The notes under the pieces: generated by a model | What the model was told of the DNA's origin: nothing | The model's database searches: none | Seen by the model: the letters and a program-made list of their open reading frames with translations, nothing else | Origin: Coffea arabica | Taxonomy: Eukaryota; Streptophyta; Magnoliopsida; Gentianales; Rubiaceae | Reading direction: 5' to 3' | Length of the DNA: 64,000 bases | NCBI RefSeq assembly: GCF_036785885.1 | Contig: NC_092322.1 | Span: 12,236,466-12,300,465, forward strand | Program-made: the position numbers and the translations under genes | Part shown: in pieces, positions 23,906 through 35,055 of the stretch | Layout: the number at the start of each line of letters is the position of its first letter | How positions within the stretch are numbered: the first letter of the stretch is position 1

Positions 23906-24114
23906 CCAGTGCAGGTGTCATTTGGGAGAGATTAAATTCCCAAAGCTTAAATTTGCGAATGCGAGCTCTCTTGCCCTCCGAAAAAAAAAATGGCGAAAAA
24001 TTCTGCTAAGCTCGCATTCCTGGAATGCGAAAGACCGCCCTACAAAATACCTCACCAAAATCACCCCTTTTGTAGAATTTTTTTAAATTTCATCACAAAC
24101 TTGGAAATTTCTCC

Positions 24115-24123
24115 CTGCAACTA
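24115..24123. repeat. 9-bp target site duplication CTGCAACTA (right)
   Basis: Exact copy of 23025-23033. The bHLH frame resumes here (CTGCAACTACCCAAA). Confidence 0.9.
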
Positions 24124-25170
24124 CCCAAAACACACTGTCAAGACCAAGTCAGATAAGATGATGCATCTTGGAACTGCATACTACTCTTATATATCTCCCA
24201 ATTCCTTTAATCAGGAACCATCTGAAGCTCTAGAATATGGTGTCAGCAGCCCCTTTGAAAAGGGTTTCTCTGGGACACCCGTGCGGGCTCAAGATCACAT
24301 TTTAGCAGAAAGGAAACGACGACAAAAGCTGTCCAACCATATCGCTGCTTTATCAGCTGTAGTTCCTGACTTAAAGAAAGTGAGTGAGATTAGAAGTAGC
24401 TGAGATCTATTGTTTGTTTATTGTGACAGGGTAAAGATTTCTTCGGAATAATATTTGTTCATACTTACACATTATATTGTAGGTAACAATGATATTGTGA
24501 GTATTAAAATAATTCAATTTATAACACATTGGAGTCTATCACTTTTTGTTTCACTTTCAGTTGGTTTCACTAGTTACAATGAGTTCCTATTCCTCTATTC
24601 CTCTCTTGTATAGATTGTTAGGCCAAAAGATTTTGTCATTCATCTATTTAATAACAAGGTCATACAACACATAACTACAACGACAAAATATGTGCTAGCT
24701 AGTGATTGTGAATCCGGGAATGAACTTGAAGCTGAGAGAACTAATTAATTAGTCACTAGAACAAGATGACTACAATGGAATGGCTTTTCCTAGCTTGGGT
24801 TGGTGCACTGAGATTTTTTTTGTTTGGCATGCAGTTGGACAAGGCTTCTGTGCTTGGAGGTGCTGTAAAGCATATAAAACAGCTCGACAAACGAGTCAAG
24901 TTTTTCGAGAAAGAAGAGAAAAAGAGGAATCAGCCGGAGGAATTGCTTGTTTCTGCAATGAAGAAACCTCGTCCTAATAACGACAATTCATCTTCATCCG
25001 CGGAGAACGTCTCTAATAACAGCAGCTGTGATCATCACTCCTCATCATCTGTTGAGGTTCAAGTAACAAGCTCAGGAGGTGATATGCTAATCAAAATCGA
25101 ATGCAAGTCCTTGTCCTTGTCCAGAATATGGAAACTGAAAAAGAAGAAAATTTTTGAATATATCTATTGA

Positions 25171-26696
25171 AAACTAAATGGTCGTTTAATTTATATGGGG
25201 TGTTGTCTTTTCCTTTCTTTTTTGTTACTATGCACTTGTCAATTGAGTAGAAAATGTTTCTATTAATTTATGTCCTACCAGCTACCTTTTTGGGAGGCTT
25301 GGTTTATTGCCACAGATGCAATTTATCACACCCTCCTATTGTTTTGTCACATAATACTCATATAATTTAATACAAAGTAATCACCCCTTTATTGCTTGGT
25401 TAAGGATAATGTTGACATTTCAATTGTCGTTACAGAAAATACTTTCCATCAATTTTCACTACACATAAATCATTGGCGGTTATTGAATATTTTGAAATAT
25501 CAAGAAAATTATGTGATAATAAACGAAACCACAAAAAGGTACACGGGAATTTACCTAACTGAAAACCAGAATTCATAGTAAAAATCGAACAACTAGAGCT
25601 CAAACTAGAGGCCAATAACAACACATTTTTGTCCAATGACAATTCGGAAACAAAATCTTCTTCACCCAAAAAAAAGAACAAAAATGTGGTTAATTAATTT
25701 CTTATACCTGCATTGGAATATTGATTGCCCCTTTTATTTTAATTAGGCTATACGTTCAGTGATTTTCAGACGACTGGTGGAAACAGGTCCCGTACAAGGA
25801 AAGAGAAACTTGCCAAATGTCCATATGATTCGTGCAAGAAATAACTCACAAATCTGGGATGAGAAAGCCCTCTAAATGGATTCAGTTAAGGTAGCTTCTA
25901 TCAAGATTTCAAGTTCATATACTTATTCTTTAAGTGATGATTGATTGTAATATTACTTCCGTCAAATATTGTAAACAACCATGGAAACCTATAGCTATAG
26001 GGTTTTTATGACCTTTACAAGCATGTATTAGAAGCACGAAAGATCTTTGTGCTTTATACTTTCATAAGTGTGTTATATTGGTCATCCAACCTTTTTGTTT
26101 TAATCATTTTTTTAGCAGTGAAGGGGTAAGATTGAATCATCAAACTCTCACAAATATCACATTCTACCGATTTTGTTTGAATTACACATGTAATCGTCTT
26201 ATCTCTTTCATAGCATTTTTATCCTTTTGATTCATCAAATACCTATAAGTATGCCACATTTCCCTTTTTGTTAATATAGAGACTACCATGTCATTTATGA
26301 GATCTGTACTAACGATAAAAAAAAAAAAAAAAAACATTATCAATATGTCACAGAAATAGCAAATCTGCAAAATCTACAAATGCATCATATGTGAGAAAAT
26401 TACGAATATTATAGTATGAATCCCAACCAGTTCCAAATGATATTAGTCTTTTTGAACCTAACAAACATCTGTTTATTTAGTAGATCATCTATTGTCTTTT
26501 TTTTTTTTTTGGTAAATATAATCATATGTGAATCAGCCTCTATTGATCTCACTACGACTGCCCGACATACACTGTTAATAGTTTTTATTTTTTTCAAAAA
26601 ATATAATTAATTTAAAAAAGTATCTAAATACAAAAGAAGATGTAATAAATATGAGCGTGCATATTCATATAATAAGTTAGATGCGATTTAAGCATA
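25171..26696. other. Intergenic AT-rich DNA downstream of the bHLH gene
   Basis: No coding frame with family resemblance. Contains poly-T runs and many A/T-rich stretches. Confidence 0.5.
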
Positions 26697-26704
26697 CTAA
26701 TGAT

Positions 26705-26940
26705 CAGTGGCGGAGTTAGGAATTGCAATTAGGGGGGACGAGTCTCTGTTATTTGGACTTTGTCCAAATAACTTTCAAACATTATTATTTGGACCCTTAG
26801 GAGGGGGCAAAGTAAAAATTTTTATCAATATTTTGGGGGGGCAAAACAATAAAATAAAAATTTTTTTACTTAGAAATTTTTTTTTAACAATTGGAGGGGG
26901 GGCGGTTGCCCCCCCTGGCCCCCCCTTCCCTCCGCCCCTG
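26705..26940. mobile_element. Short hAT-type MITE (236 bp)
   Basis: Ends are CAGTGGCGGAG on the left and, reversed, CAGGGGCGGAG on the right. Exact 8-bp duplications CTAATGAT flank them (26697-26704 and 26941-26948). The CAGxGGCGGAG end with an 8-bp duplication fits non-autonomous hAT elements. The right subterminal part is a G/C run and there is no coding capacity. Confidence 0.85.
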
Positions 26941-26948
26941 CTAATGAT

Positions 26949-29900
26949 GTGCGCACCATTCAAAAAATTTCATCTCTTTATTATAAAAATTTTTTTATTT
27001 ACATAGTCCACTTGATTTATAGTTTAACTATCCCGCAAGCACAACGTAATCCAACAGTTAATCATCTGTTTTTAAAACTCTTGCAACTTGCTTACATCCC
27101 ACAAGCACAGGATGTAAGTTAATTTGCACACGATATAACTCACTTTGCACAACGTGTAACTATATAGAACAAATTTTTGTAGACTCCACGTATGGTGTTA
27201 AAAATGATGTACAAGATAAAATTTGAATCTTATATTTTTTTTTTTGCCAAATCTTTCCACGTATTTTTCAAATTTAAACATCGTAATTCTTCATTAGAAA
27301 GTCTTTTTTTTAAAAAAAAAAAAATTTGTTCAGTTTTTTCTTAATACCACTTGTTTGTTGGTGTGCCCTAGTGGGATTTGGCTTCTTTCTATTTTTCACA
27401 GCGCACAACTAAATACATGTCATATATCTTTATTTATTAGAAAGGAATATGATCATTTTAAATTTGATTAATCCTAACATTTATTAATAAATGAAAATAT
27501 GTGTCATACATCCAAATGCGGATTGCAGGAAATTGAGAGAGAATTCGCTAGAGAGAAGTCAAGCCTTGCCCTAATGCACCCGGCCCATGTGTTCGTGTCT
27601 AATATTGGACAATTTATTTTTTGCACTTAAAAAGTCAAGGTATTATTGCATTAAATTATTAGGTATTGGCGATTTATACAAGTAATTTTTTACGAGGTTT
27701 TGCACCTTCTATCCCAATTCATGCTAAAATGCTTTTTTATTTTTATTTTTTTTTACTCTCCTATCCTTCCTCACATCATTCTCACCTCCAACTACCAGCC
27801 AAAGGATTCGATGCTCATGCTAAAATCCTAATTTCTATGTCACTTCTTATTTTTCTCACAGCGCTATTCTCATGTATTGAGTACACTAAAATAGAGAGTG
27901 AGAAACGAGTATAGCATGTCAAATTAATTAAGTTGCTTGCATCCAAGAAGTCCATGCAATAAGCTTAGGATACCGAAATATGTGTTCTCTTCTCGGACTT
28001 GGAATAAGTGGATTAGCAAAACTTTTTTACTTTTATTTCATTAGTGTGAACTTGTGCAAGAACAGATAATTCACAAAAAAAAAAATCAATAATAATAGTC
28101 TTACATATTCATCATATTTGTTTTAGAAAGTCATAATATGTTCCAAATGTTTAACTCCAATACCAATTTTCAAGTACCTTCTATACAAACAAATGAAAAG
28201 GTTGGAAATTGGGCTGAAGAAGAGTTATTTCAAGATATAGAGTATATATAAAAGAAGGACTTTTGACTGATATATAATGGAAATTACTTGTTAAATATTG
28301 TAGTCTAGAGAATATTAAGGTATGTTCATATATATATATATATATATATATATGTAAATATCGTTGATAAAGGTGTACTTAAGCTATGATCACTTCGATC
28401 AGGTCTATTCAATTGTTGGTAAGTCTACTTGTAAACATATTCAGATGGAAAATGGTTTTTTTTTTATTGTTAATTTACATGATTAAATGTTGGAAGAATG
28501 AGAGGAGGCAAAATGGCTGAGAAGCAAAGATTGTGATGGGTCAACACCCAAAATTAATTAACAGTTATCCTTAATTAAGGCTATGATCAGCATCTACTCT
28601 TTTTTAAAATATAAGAGAGTTATCCTCAAAACTTTCCAGTTTGACTGATTATTGTTATTAATTATCAACATTAATATTGAAGGGAAACAACATATTTTGA
28701 CACTAAGCTTCGTTTGGGGCTGCCGTGCATTATAAAAAAAGCACTTTTGACACAAGTGTGTTTAACTTGTTAAAAGATAAGCTCTTTATGTTGCAAAAAA
28801 TCAGTTATCAAAAACATTTTTAGTGCTTAAAAGCGCTTCATTTTTTTTTTTTTTTAAAGGCAACATGTGATCAGATTGGGCCTTTGTTTGGCAAGAACAA
28901 ATCAAAGTTGAGATGAAGACCATATGTTAGCCCATACCAATTTAGCCGAAAATTTACAAGATGCAATGGTCCAAGTCAATCTTTATCAGCCCGCCCCATT
29001 TCGTTGTCCATGGTTTAACCATATCATGTCTTGGATATTTTTTATTTTCCATTTCAATTACAATAAGAAAATGGCGCACACTTTCTTTAATTTAAAATGT
29101 TCAAAAAATGTGAGGTGTTCATTAAAAATTTTTGTATCATATCTTCTTTTCTCAACAACACATAATATAATAAAAGCCTTTTTTTTGTTTTTTTTTTTTG
29201 CTTTAGTTTCTCCTTATTCTAAATTCATTGTCTTATTCTCTTTGAATTAATTTTGTAACCACAAGGGATACATTTGTCCAGAAAGAACCCAAACTGGAAG
29301 CAAAAAAGAATTAAAATGTATCCAGAAGTAATTGGGACCAAAGCTGGAATTAGAACTAGAGGTTCTAAAACCATAGCTGTAATTGTTCTTAAAGGTTCGA
29401 TTCTAATTCCACCTTTCAAAGAAAATGAAAACCGGCATTTCTAAAATCATTACCACCCATATTCCTTCCTTTTCTCCTTGCAATGTGCAGTGGTCCAACC
29501 CAATCTTTACCAGCTCGGCCATTTACTTGAAAACTTCAAGATGTAACTAAAAGTTCCAAGTTTGGCAATCATACTCTTCCCTTTCTCCTCTTTCCTACCG
29601 TATTACTTAGAATCCCCCTTAAATCGAAAAGATAATTACAAATTATATTGGTCCAACCCTGTTTCAATACTCGATGCATGCTTATTAATTAGCTTACCAT
29701 ATTCAGAAGGAAAACTAATTAATGGAAAGTTATTGTATCCTCTTAATTTCAAGAGTAATTACCAATAATATTGAGAGCTCAAAATTGGATAATTCATTTT
29801 TAAACTTGGTAACAAACTAAATAACATTTTCAATAGCTATTAAGGTGAGAATTATTGAGAGGGAAGAAAAACAGGTTAACTATGTGAAATATAGGGCTAA

Positions 29901-30001
29901 AAAGAAAAAAAAAGTGTTATGCATGCCTCAGAATTATAAGTATTACGTACATACATGCAGATATACACATTCATATATATAGATATGAGAAATTAATAAC
30001 T
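26949..30001. other. Intergenic AT-rich DNA
   Basis: No gene is supported. It holds a (TA)n run (about 28328-28353), long poly-T tracts, and two similar passages around 28966-29005 and 29490-29525 (TGGTCCAA...CAATCTTTA.CAGC), which suggests decayed dispersed repeats. An imperfect 11-bp inverted pair (TGGAATTAGAA) around 29344 and 29402 is the only structure I would note. Confidence 0.5.
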
Positions 30002-30171
30002 CTTGTTATTGCCAAAGATTATTGTGGACGCCTTGAACAGTTCAGACCCCATTAGCCCAAACAGCCCGTTTGGACAAGAGACACATAGTCTCGGTCATTT
30101 TCAGCCGAGCTAGTTGGCGAGCTCATCCCAAATAGCTATTTCACTATATTCCTACCTTCACCTAAGGTCCC
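30002..30171 (+). repeat. Likely older Ty3/gypsy LTR remnant, left part
   Basis: Sequence between AT-rich host DNA and the left target duplication of element 2 has a more balanced composition and resembles LTR U3 DNA (AGCCCGTTTGGACAAG, GCCGAGCTAG). With 36414-36790 it may form one LTR into which element 2 jumped. The outer ends are not fixed. Confidence 0.4.
30167..30171. repeat. Target site duplication GTCCC (left) of LTR element 2
   Basis: Same five bases as 36409-36413, directly outside the LTRs. Confidence 0.88.
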
Positions 30172-30643
30172 TGCAGAGGCTCCGTACTGGGCCTAGACAC
30201 GTGGCAGCCCAAATATAGCCGAGCTGGGCTCCGGCCCCAGGCTCCTGGCGACCGCCCTGGGCCGCCCCCCCCGCTAGGGCTCCAGGGGGATCAGGAGACC
30301 GTCCCGCAGAGGTCGGAGGAGATCCCGCTCGGCGCTGGATTGAGATTATATCAGGAAGGTCCTGGAACGTACGGAGGTCGGACGCTGGCCCAAGTATAGA
30401 TAGTGCTACACACCCATTGTCCAAGGTACGCTCACTATTGGCAATTTACCCGAGACTATCACTACTTCCCGTGAACCTTACTCATTGGAAAACTAACTTG
30501 GCCGTCGGAGCGCCCTCGGGGACAACCCTCGGGCCCCCTCTGTCAGCTCACCCTTTCTGTTTTGCAGGCTTAGGATCAACTCTTCCATCAACACACCGAG
30601 CTGATCAGGTCAGCTCTCCCCGGGGAAGTTCCGTGCTTCTTCA
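30172..30643 (+). repeat. 5' LTR of element 2
   Basis: 472 bp, TGCAGAGGC...CTTCTTCA. It carries the AACTTGGCCGTCGGAGCG motif common in LTRs of this lineage. Confidence 0.92.
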
Positions 30644-30688
30644 GTTGGCGCCGTCTGTGGGAACCGTAAGGTAAGTAAGATTGTGTTG

Positions 30689-32196
30689 ATGGCCAGGACG
30701 CGATCCAAGCGCACGATAGAGAGCACCGGCCCTGGGGGCGGTGAGGGGTCCCCGCGGAAGGAGGCTGAGGCGTCTCAGGGAGCCGGGGGATCAGCCCTCT
30801 CAGGGGAACGGAGGCAGCAGATCTTCCAGTTCGTGACGGAGAATCTCCCCATGCTGGAGGACATAATTCGACAGGCGAAGGAGGGAGATGGGGCTGGGGG
30901 TGCGTAGACTTCCAAGGCCAAGGGGAAGGAGAAAGAGTTACCCCCTGACCCTTCGGAGGATGAGTCCCGAGACCAGCCCCCAGAAGGAAACGACCACGAA
31001 CTCCACCTCGCCCGCGAGCCTCGGTGGTCGGAGACAGCGAGAGGTATCCCCGCGACCGGTCCGCGAGGAGCCGTCCGAGAGACCCCTCCTCACGGAAGCC
31101 CGCACGAAATGGGCTCGAGCGTTCCCCTGCTCGGTCCGTCAAGAGCCGACCCCGGGACCTCCTTCATTTGGACCTTGCTCGGGATGAGCTCGAGCAGATC
31201 TTGAGGCCCCGGCAGTACGAGGACAACTACGCAATCTCGCCTTTTACCCGGGAGATAGAGGACTACCCCCTACCCCGGAGGTTTAAAATTTCGAGCATCG
31301 AGATGTACGATACCTCTACAGATCCGGAGGACCACCTTTCGGTCTTCTTGACGCATATGCGCCTGCAAACCGCCGCGGATGAGGTCCGCTGCAAGACCTT
31401 CCCTATGTTCCTAAAGGGGAAGGCGCGGCTCTGGTTCCAGGGGCTGAAACCGGGGTCTATACGGAGCTTTCCTGAGCTGGCCCGGCAGTTTGCAACCCAA
31501 TTCGTCTCCTCGAAGGTCTACGCGAGGAACGCAACTCACCTGATGTCCATCAGACAGAGGCCCGATGAGTCGCTGAGGAATTTCATGACCCGTTTCAACG
31601 CGGAGAGCCTGCAGGTCAGGGACAAAGACGAAAAAGTGGTCATGGCCGCCTTCACAAATGGGCTCAGGGTAGAGGAGCTCTTCTACGACCTGGCCAAGAA
31701 GCCTCCCGTAAACCTGGAGGAGCTCTTACGCAGGGCGCATGAGGCCGCTAATGCGGAGGAGGCAGGTCGTCTGAAGAAAGAATCAGATCGGGAGCTCGGA
31801 GATCGGAAAGGTCGGACAAACCCCCCAGAGGGCAAGGACGTCCCGTCCAAGAAAAACGTCTTCGACCGGCTCTCGAAGGAGAAGGCCCCTGCTCTGGCGC
31901 CACTCCTAGAGGAGACCTACACCCTTCTAACACGGCCCAGAGCCCAGATCTTGGCGGTTATGGAGGCGGAAGGACTGGGAGATCGGCCGCCCAAGATGGG
32001 GACGCCCCGGAACAAAAGGAACCAGGACAGGTACTGCGCCTTTCACCGCGACGCCGGGCACGACACGGAGGGATGCTGGGCCCTGCGTAAGGAGATAGAA
32101 GACCTGATCCAGCGCGGCTTTCTAGGGAGATTCGTGCGCCGACTAGGTCAGGAGTTCGGGCGCAACCACTACGGAGATAGGCACGAGGGACGGTGA
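30689..32196 (+). mobile_element. Element 2 gag
   Basis: Begins MARTRSKRTIESTGPGGG, as in element 1. It carries the gag core (MYDTSTDPEDHLSVFLTHM, LWFQGL) and the Cys/His cluster YCAFHRDAGHDTEGCWAL. Fossil part. Confidence 0.88.
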
Positions 32197-32357
32197 CGCG
32201 ACCGCCCTGAGCGGCGTGACGCTCCTCGGGGCCACTCTCCCGACCAGGACACCCAGAACCTGGCGGGAGTGATAAACACCATCGCCGGAGGCCCCACGGG
32301 GGGGACAGCCATGCAGCTCGGAAGAACAAGCGACCACCCCCCGAAGGGGACGACTCC

Positions 32358-35055
32358 TTGAAGCGCTTGCGCATGGACGAGGAGATTACCTTCGGACCAA
32401 GGGATGCGGTCCCCCCGGCTTCCGGGAACCACGAGACCATCGTGATAGACATTGTTACCAACAACTACCGGGTGAAGAAGGTGTATGTCGACCAGGGTAG
32501 CGCGGTGGACATTATGTTCTATCGGGCGTTCAAGGAGCTCGGATTAAGGGATGACCAGCTGACCCCGGTCCGGACGCCTTTGGTGGGCTTCACCGGACCA
32601 CCCATCAGCTCGGAAGGGATGATCACCCTGATGGTCACAGTAGGACAGGCTCCCAAATGCCGGACCGTTCCCGTTAACTTCGTGGTGGTCAAGCAGTCGT
32701 CCCCGTACAATGTGTTTTTGGGGAGACCTGCTTTAAACGCCCTCCGGGCTATTCCCTCTACCTTCCACCTCAGCGTCAAGTTCCCACCCCTGGAGGGATA
32801 GCCGAGGTGCGCGGCGACCCAGAGGTAACCAGGGCTTGCTACCTGGCCACGCTCCGGGGGCAGGAGAAGGTGGTCGCCCAGACAACCTGTTTGGAGCCCT
32901 ACATCCCAGGAGATGAGGCCCAACAGTTGGGCACCCAAGATGAGATTGAGGAGTTCCCCCTAAGGAAGGATCGGCCCGATCAGGTCATCCGCATCGGGGC
33001 ATTGCTGCCAGCCGAGGAGAAGGAAGGCTTGAAGGCCTTGTTGAGAGAGTACTCTCAGGTCTTCGCATGGACGGTGGAGGACATGCCTGGGATCCCTACA
33101 GACCTGGCAGTCCATCACCTCGACGTGGACCCTAACTTCAAACCAGTGAAGCAGAAGAAAAGGAGCTTTGCCCCCGAGAGGAATGAGGTGATCAAGGCGG
33201 AGATTGGCAAGTTGCTGGAGTCCAAGATCATCCTGGAGGTCTACTACCCGACCTGGCTGGACAATAGTCTGGTCAGGAAGGACGACCAGACCTGGAGGAT
33301 GTGCGTAGACTTCACAGACCTTAACAAAGCCTGCCCGAAGGACTGCTTTCCCCTACCTAGAATCGACAGGTTAGTAGACTTTACTGTGAGTTTTGACGTT
33401 TTGTGTTTCCTGGATGCCTTTAAGGGATATCACCAGATAGAGATGGCTAAGGAGGATCGGGACAAGACCTCTTTTATCACCGAGGAGGGAACCTACTGCT
33501 ACAGGACCATGCCGTTCGGGTTGAAGAACGCGGGAGCCACTTACCAGCGCCTGGTCAACAAGTTGTTCCAAAACCAGATCGGCAGAAGCATGGAGGTCTA
33601 TGTCGATGACATGATCGTCAAAAGTCGAACTGACCAGCGGCTCATACCCGACCTGCGGGAGATCTTGGACATCCTACTGAAGAGCCGGATGCGCTTAAAT
33701 CCGAAGAAGTGCACCTTTGGGGTCAGATCGGGAAGGTTTCTCGGTTTCCTGGTGTCCCGAGACGGAATCCGGGCCAACCCGGATAAGCTACAGGCTATCA
33801 TAGACATGGCTCTTCCAAGGAACGTGAAGGAAGTCCAGCGGCTCACAGGGAGAATGGCCGCCCTGAGTAGGTTCCTCTCGCGCTCCGCGGTCAGGGGCTG
33901 CTCTTCTTTCGAGTGCTGAAAGCGCCTAAGGACTTTCACTGGACGGAGGAGTGCCAGAAAGCCTTCACCGACCTGAAGGCCTATCTGGCTGAGTTGCCCA
34001 CTTTGACCGCCCCGGAGCTAGGAGAGACTCTGTTCCTTTACCTGTCCGCCTGCAACGAGGCCATCAGCGCGGTCTTGGTGCGGGAGGACGGGGGGGCTCA
34101 GAGACCGATGTACTACATTAGCCGCGCCCTACAGGGGCCAGAGACGAGGTACACGCCCGTGGAAAAGCTGGTCCTTGCCTTGGTACACGCCGCTCGCAAG
34201 CTCCGCCCTTACTTCCAAGCTCACAGCATCGTAGTCCTGACCGACCAGCCCTTGCGCCAGATCCTCACTAAGCCCGAGGTCTCGGGCAGGATGACCAAGT
34301 GGTCCGTCGAACTGGCCGAGCATGACCTCACTTATCGGCCTCGCACCGCGATCAAGGCTCAGGCCTTGGCAGACTTCCTTGCTGAGGGGGCTGACTTGAA
34401 CCTGACCGAGTTAGCCCCGACACCCCCGGACACCCCGGCTGAGGAGCCGTGGGTGCTGTTCGTGGATGGCGCCTCGAGCAAGGAAGGGAGCGGAGCTGAC
34501 CTGCTGCTCACCTCGCCCACGGGGGAAGAACTGACCTATGCGCTTAGGTTCGACTTCCCTGCGTCCAACAACGAGGCAGAGTACGAGGCCCTGTTGACGG
34601 GGTTGCGGATAGCCTACCAGATGGGCATCACCGCGATCCGGGTTCGAAGCGACTCTCAGCTCGTCGTCCTCCAAATCCGTGGGGAGTATGAGGCCAAGGA
34701 CGAGGTAATGAAGAAATACCTGGCTAAGGTACAAGAGGCGATAGCCCTGTTCGAGACCTTTGAGATTGAGCGGGTGCCGAGATCCCAAAACAAGCGCGCG
34801 GACGCCTTGTCCAAGCTGGCGTCCTCCTCGTTCGCCCACCTGAGCAAGGAGGTCTTGGTAGAGGTGGTGAAGCAGAAAAGTATCGACCAGGTCCGGGTCC
34901 TAACGATAGACAGCTCGGCCACTTGGATGGCTCCCCTCGTTGACTTCCTCAGCTCGGGTGCCCTCCCGGAGAACAAAATCGAGGCTCGCCGAATCCATCT
35001 TCGAGCTGCCAAATACGCCTACGCCGAGGGAACCCTCTACAGGAGGTCGGCATAA
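32358..35055 (+). mobile_element. Element 2 pol region: protease, reverse transcriptase, RNase H
   Basis: Protease-like VYVDQGSAVDIMF, then RT with WRMCVDFTDLNKACPKD, FKGYHQIEM and YVDDM. Next come the RT-linked RNase H (YYISRALQGPETRYTP) and the Tat/Ogre-type RNase H (WVLFVDGASSKEGSG, SNNEAEYEALLTGL). The modules are closely similar to those of element 1 but on the opposite strand. Confidence 0.88.

Larger units (their letters stand above)
23034..24114. mobile_element. Pack-MULE-type transposon carrying a TIR1/AFB auxin-receptor fragment
   Basis: The element lies between 9-bp duplications. Its long imperfect terminal inverted repeats begin GGGTGAATTCTTAGTTTATG on the left and, reversed, about GGGAGAAATTTCCAAGTTTG on the right. 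Both arms then share GATGAAA...ATTCTACAA and, about 80 bp in, a GCATTCC.GGAATGC palindrome. Long ends plus a 9-bp duplication fit Mutator-like elements. No transposase is present. The interior instead holds about 0.66 kb of plant gene sequence, which makes it a Pack-MULE by the usual definition. The hAT superfamily is a poorer fit because the ends are too long and the duplication is best read as 9 bp. Confidence 0.88.
22732..25170 (+). pseudogene. NAI1-like bHLH transcription factor gene, exon 1 split by a transposon
   Basis: Exon 1 starts at 22732 (MDVPALCYQWPMMNS) and ends at 24379 with an AAA|GTGAGT donor. Exon 2 runs from 24835 (after GGCATGCAG) to 25170. Within exon 1 a 1,081-bp DNA transposon plus one 9-bp target duplication interrupts the frame. 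The flanks on either side (ISFGAGTC and YPKHTVKTKSDKMM) are in the same frame. The host exon encodes DHILAERKRRQKLSNHIAAL, with the His-Glu-Arg residues that read the E-box/G-box, and exon 2 encodes LDKASVLGGAVKHIKQL, completing the bHLH. The family (Arabidopsis NAI1, bHLH18/19/20/25) includes regulators of ER bodies and iron responses. After LIKIECKS the C-terminal ACT-like part loses similarity and the frame ends, so this allele also looks C-terminally shortened. I regard it as disrupted unless the insert is spliced around. Confidence 0.85.

Noticed and set aside
28690-28890. TTTGG...AAAGCACTTTT region resembling a MITE
   Set aside because: The ends are in direct rather than inverted orientation and no duplication was found.
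29340-29420. tRNA-like B box (GGTTCGATTC)
   Set aside because: No A box at proper spacing and no cloverleaf; it lies within a weak inverted repeat instead.
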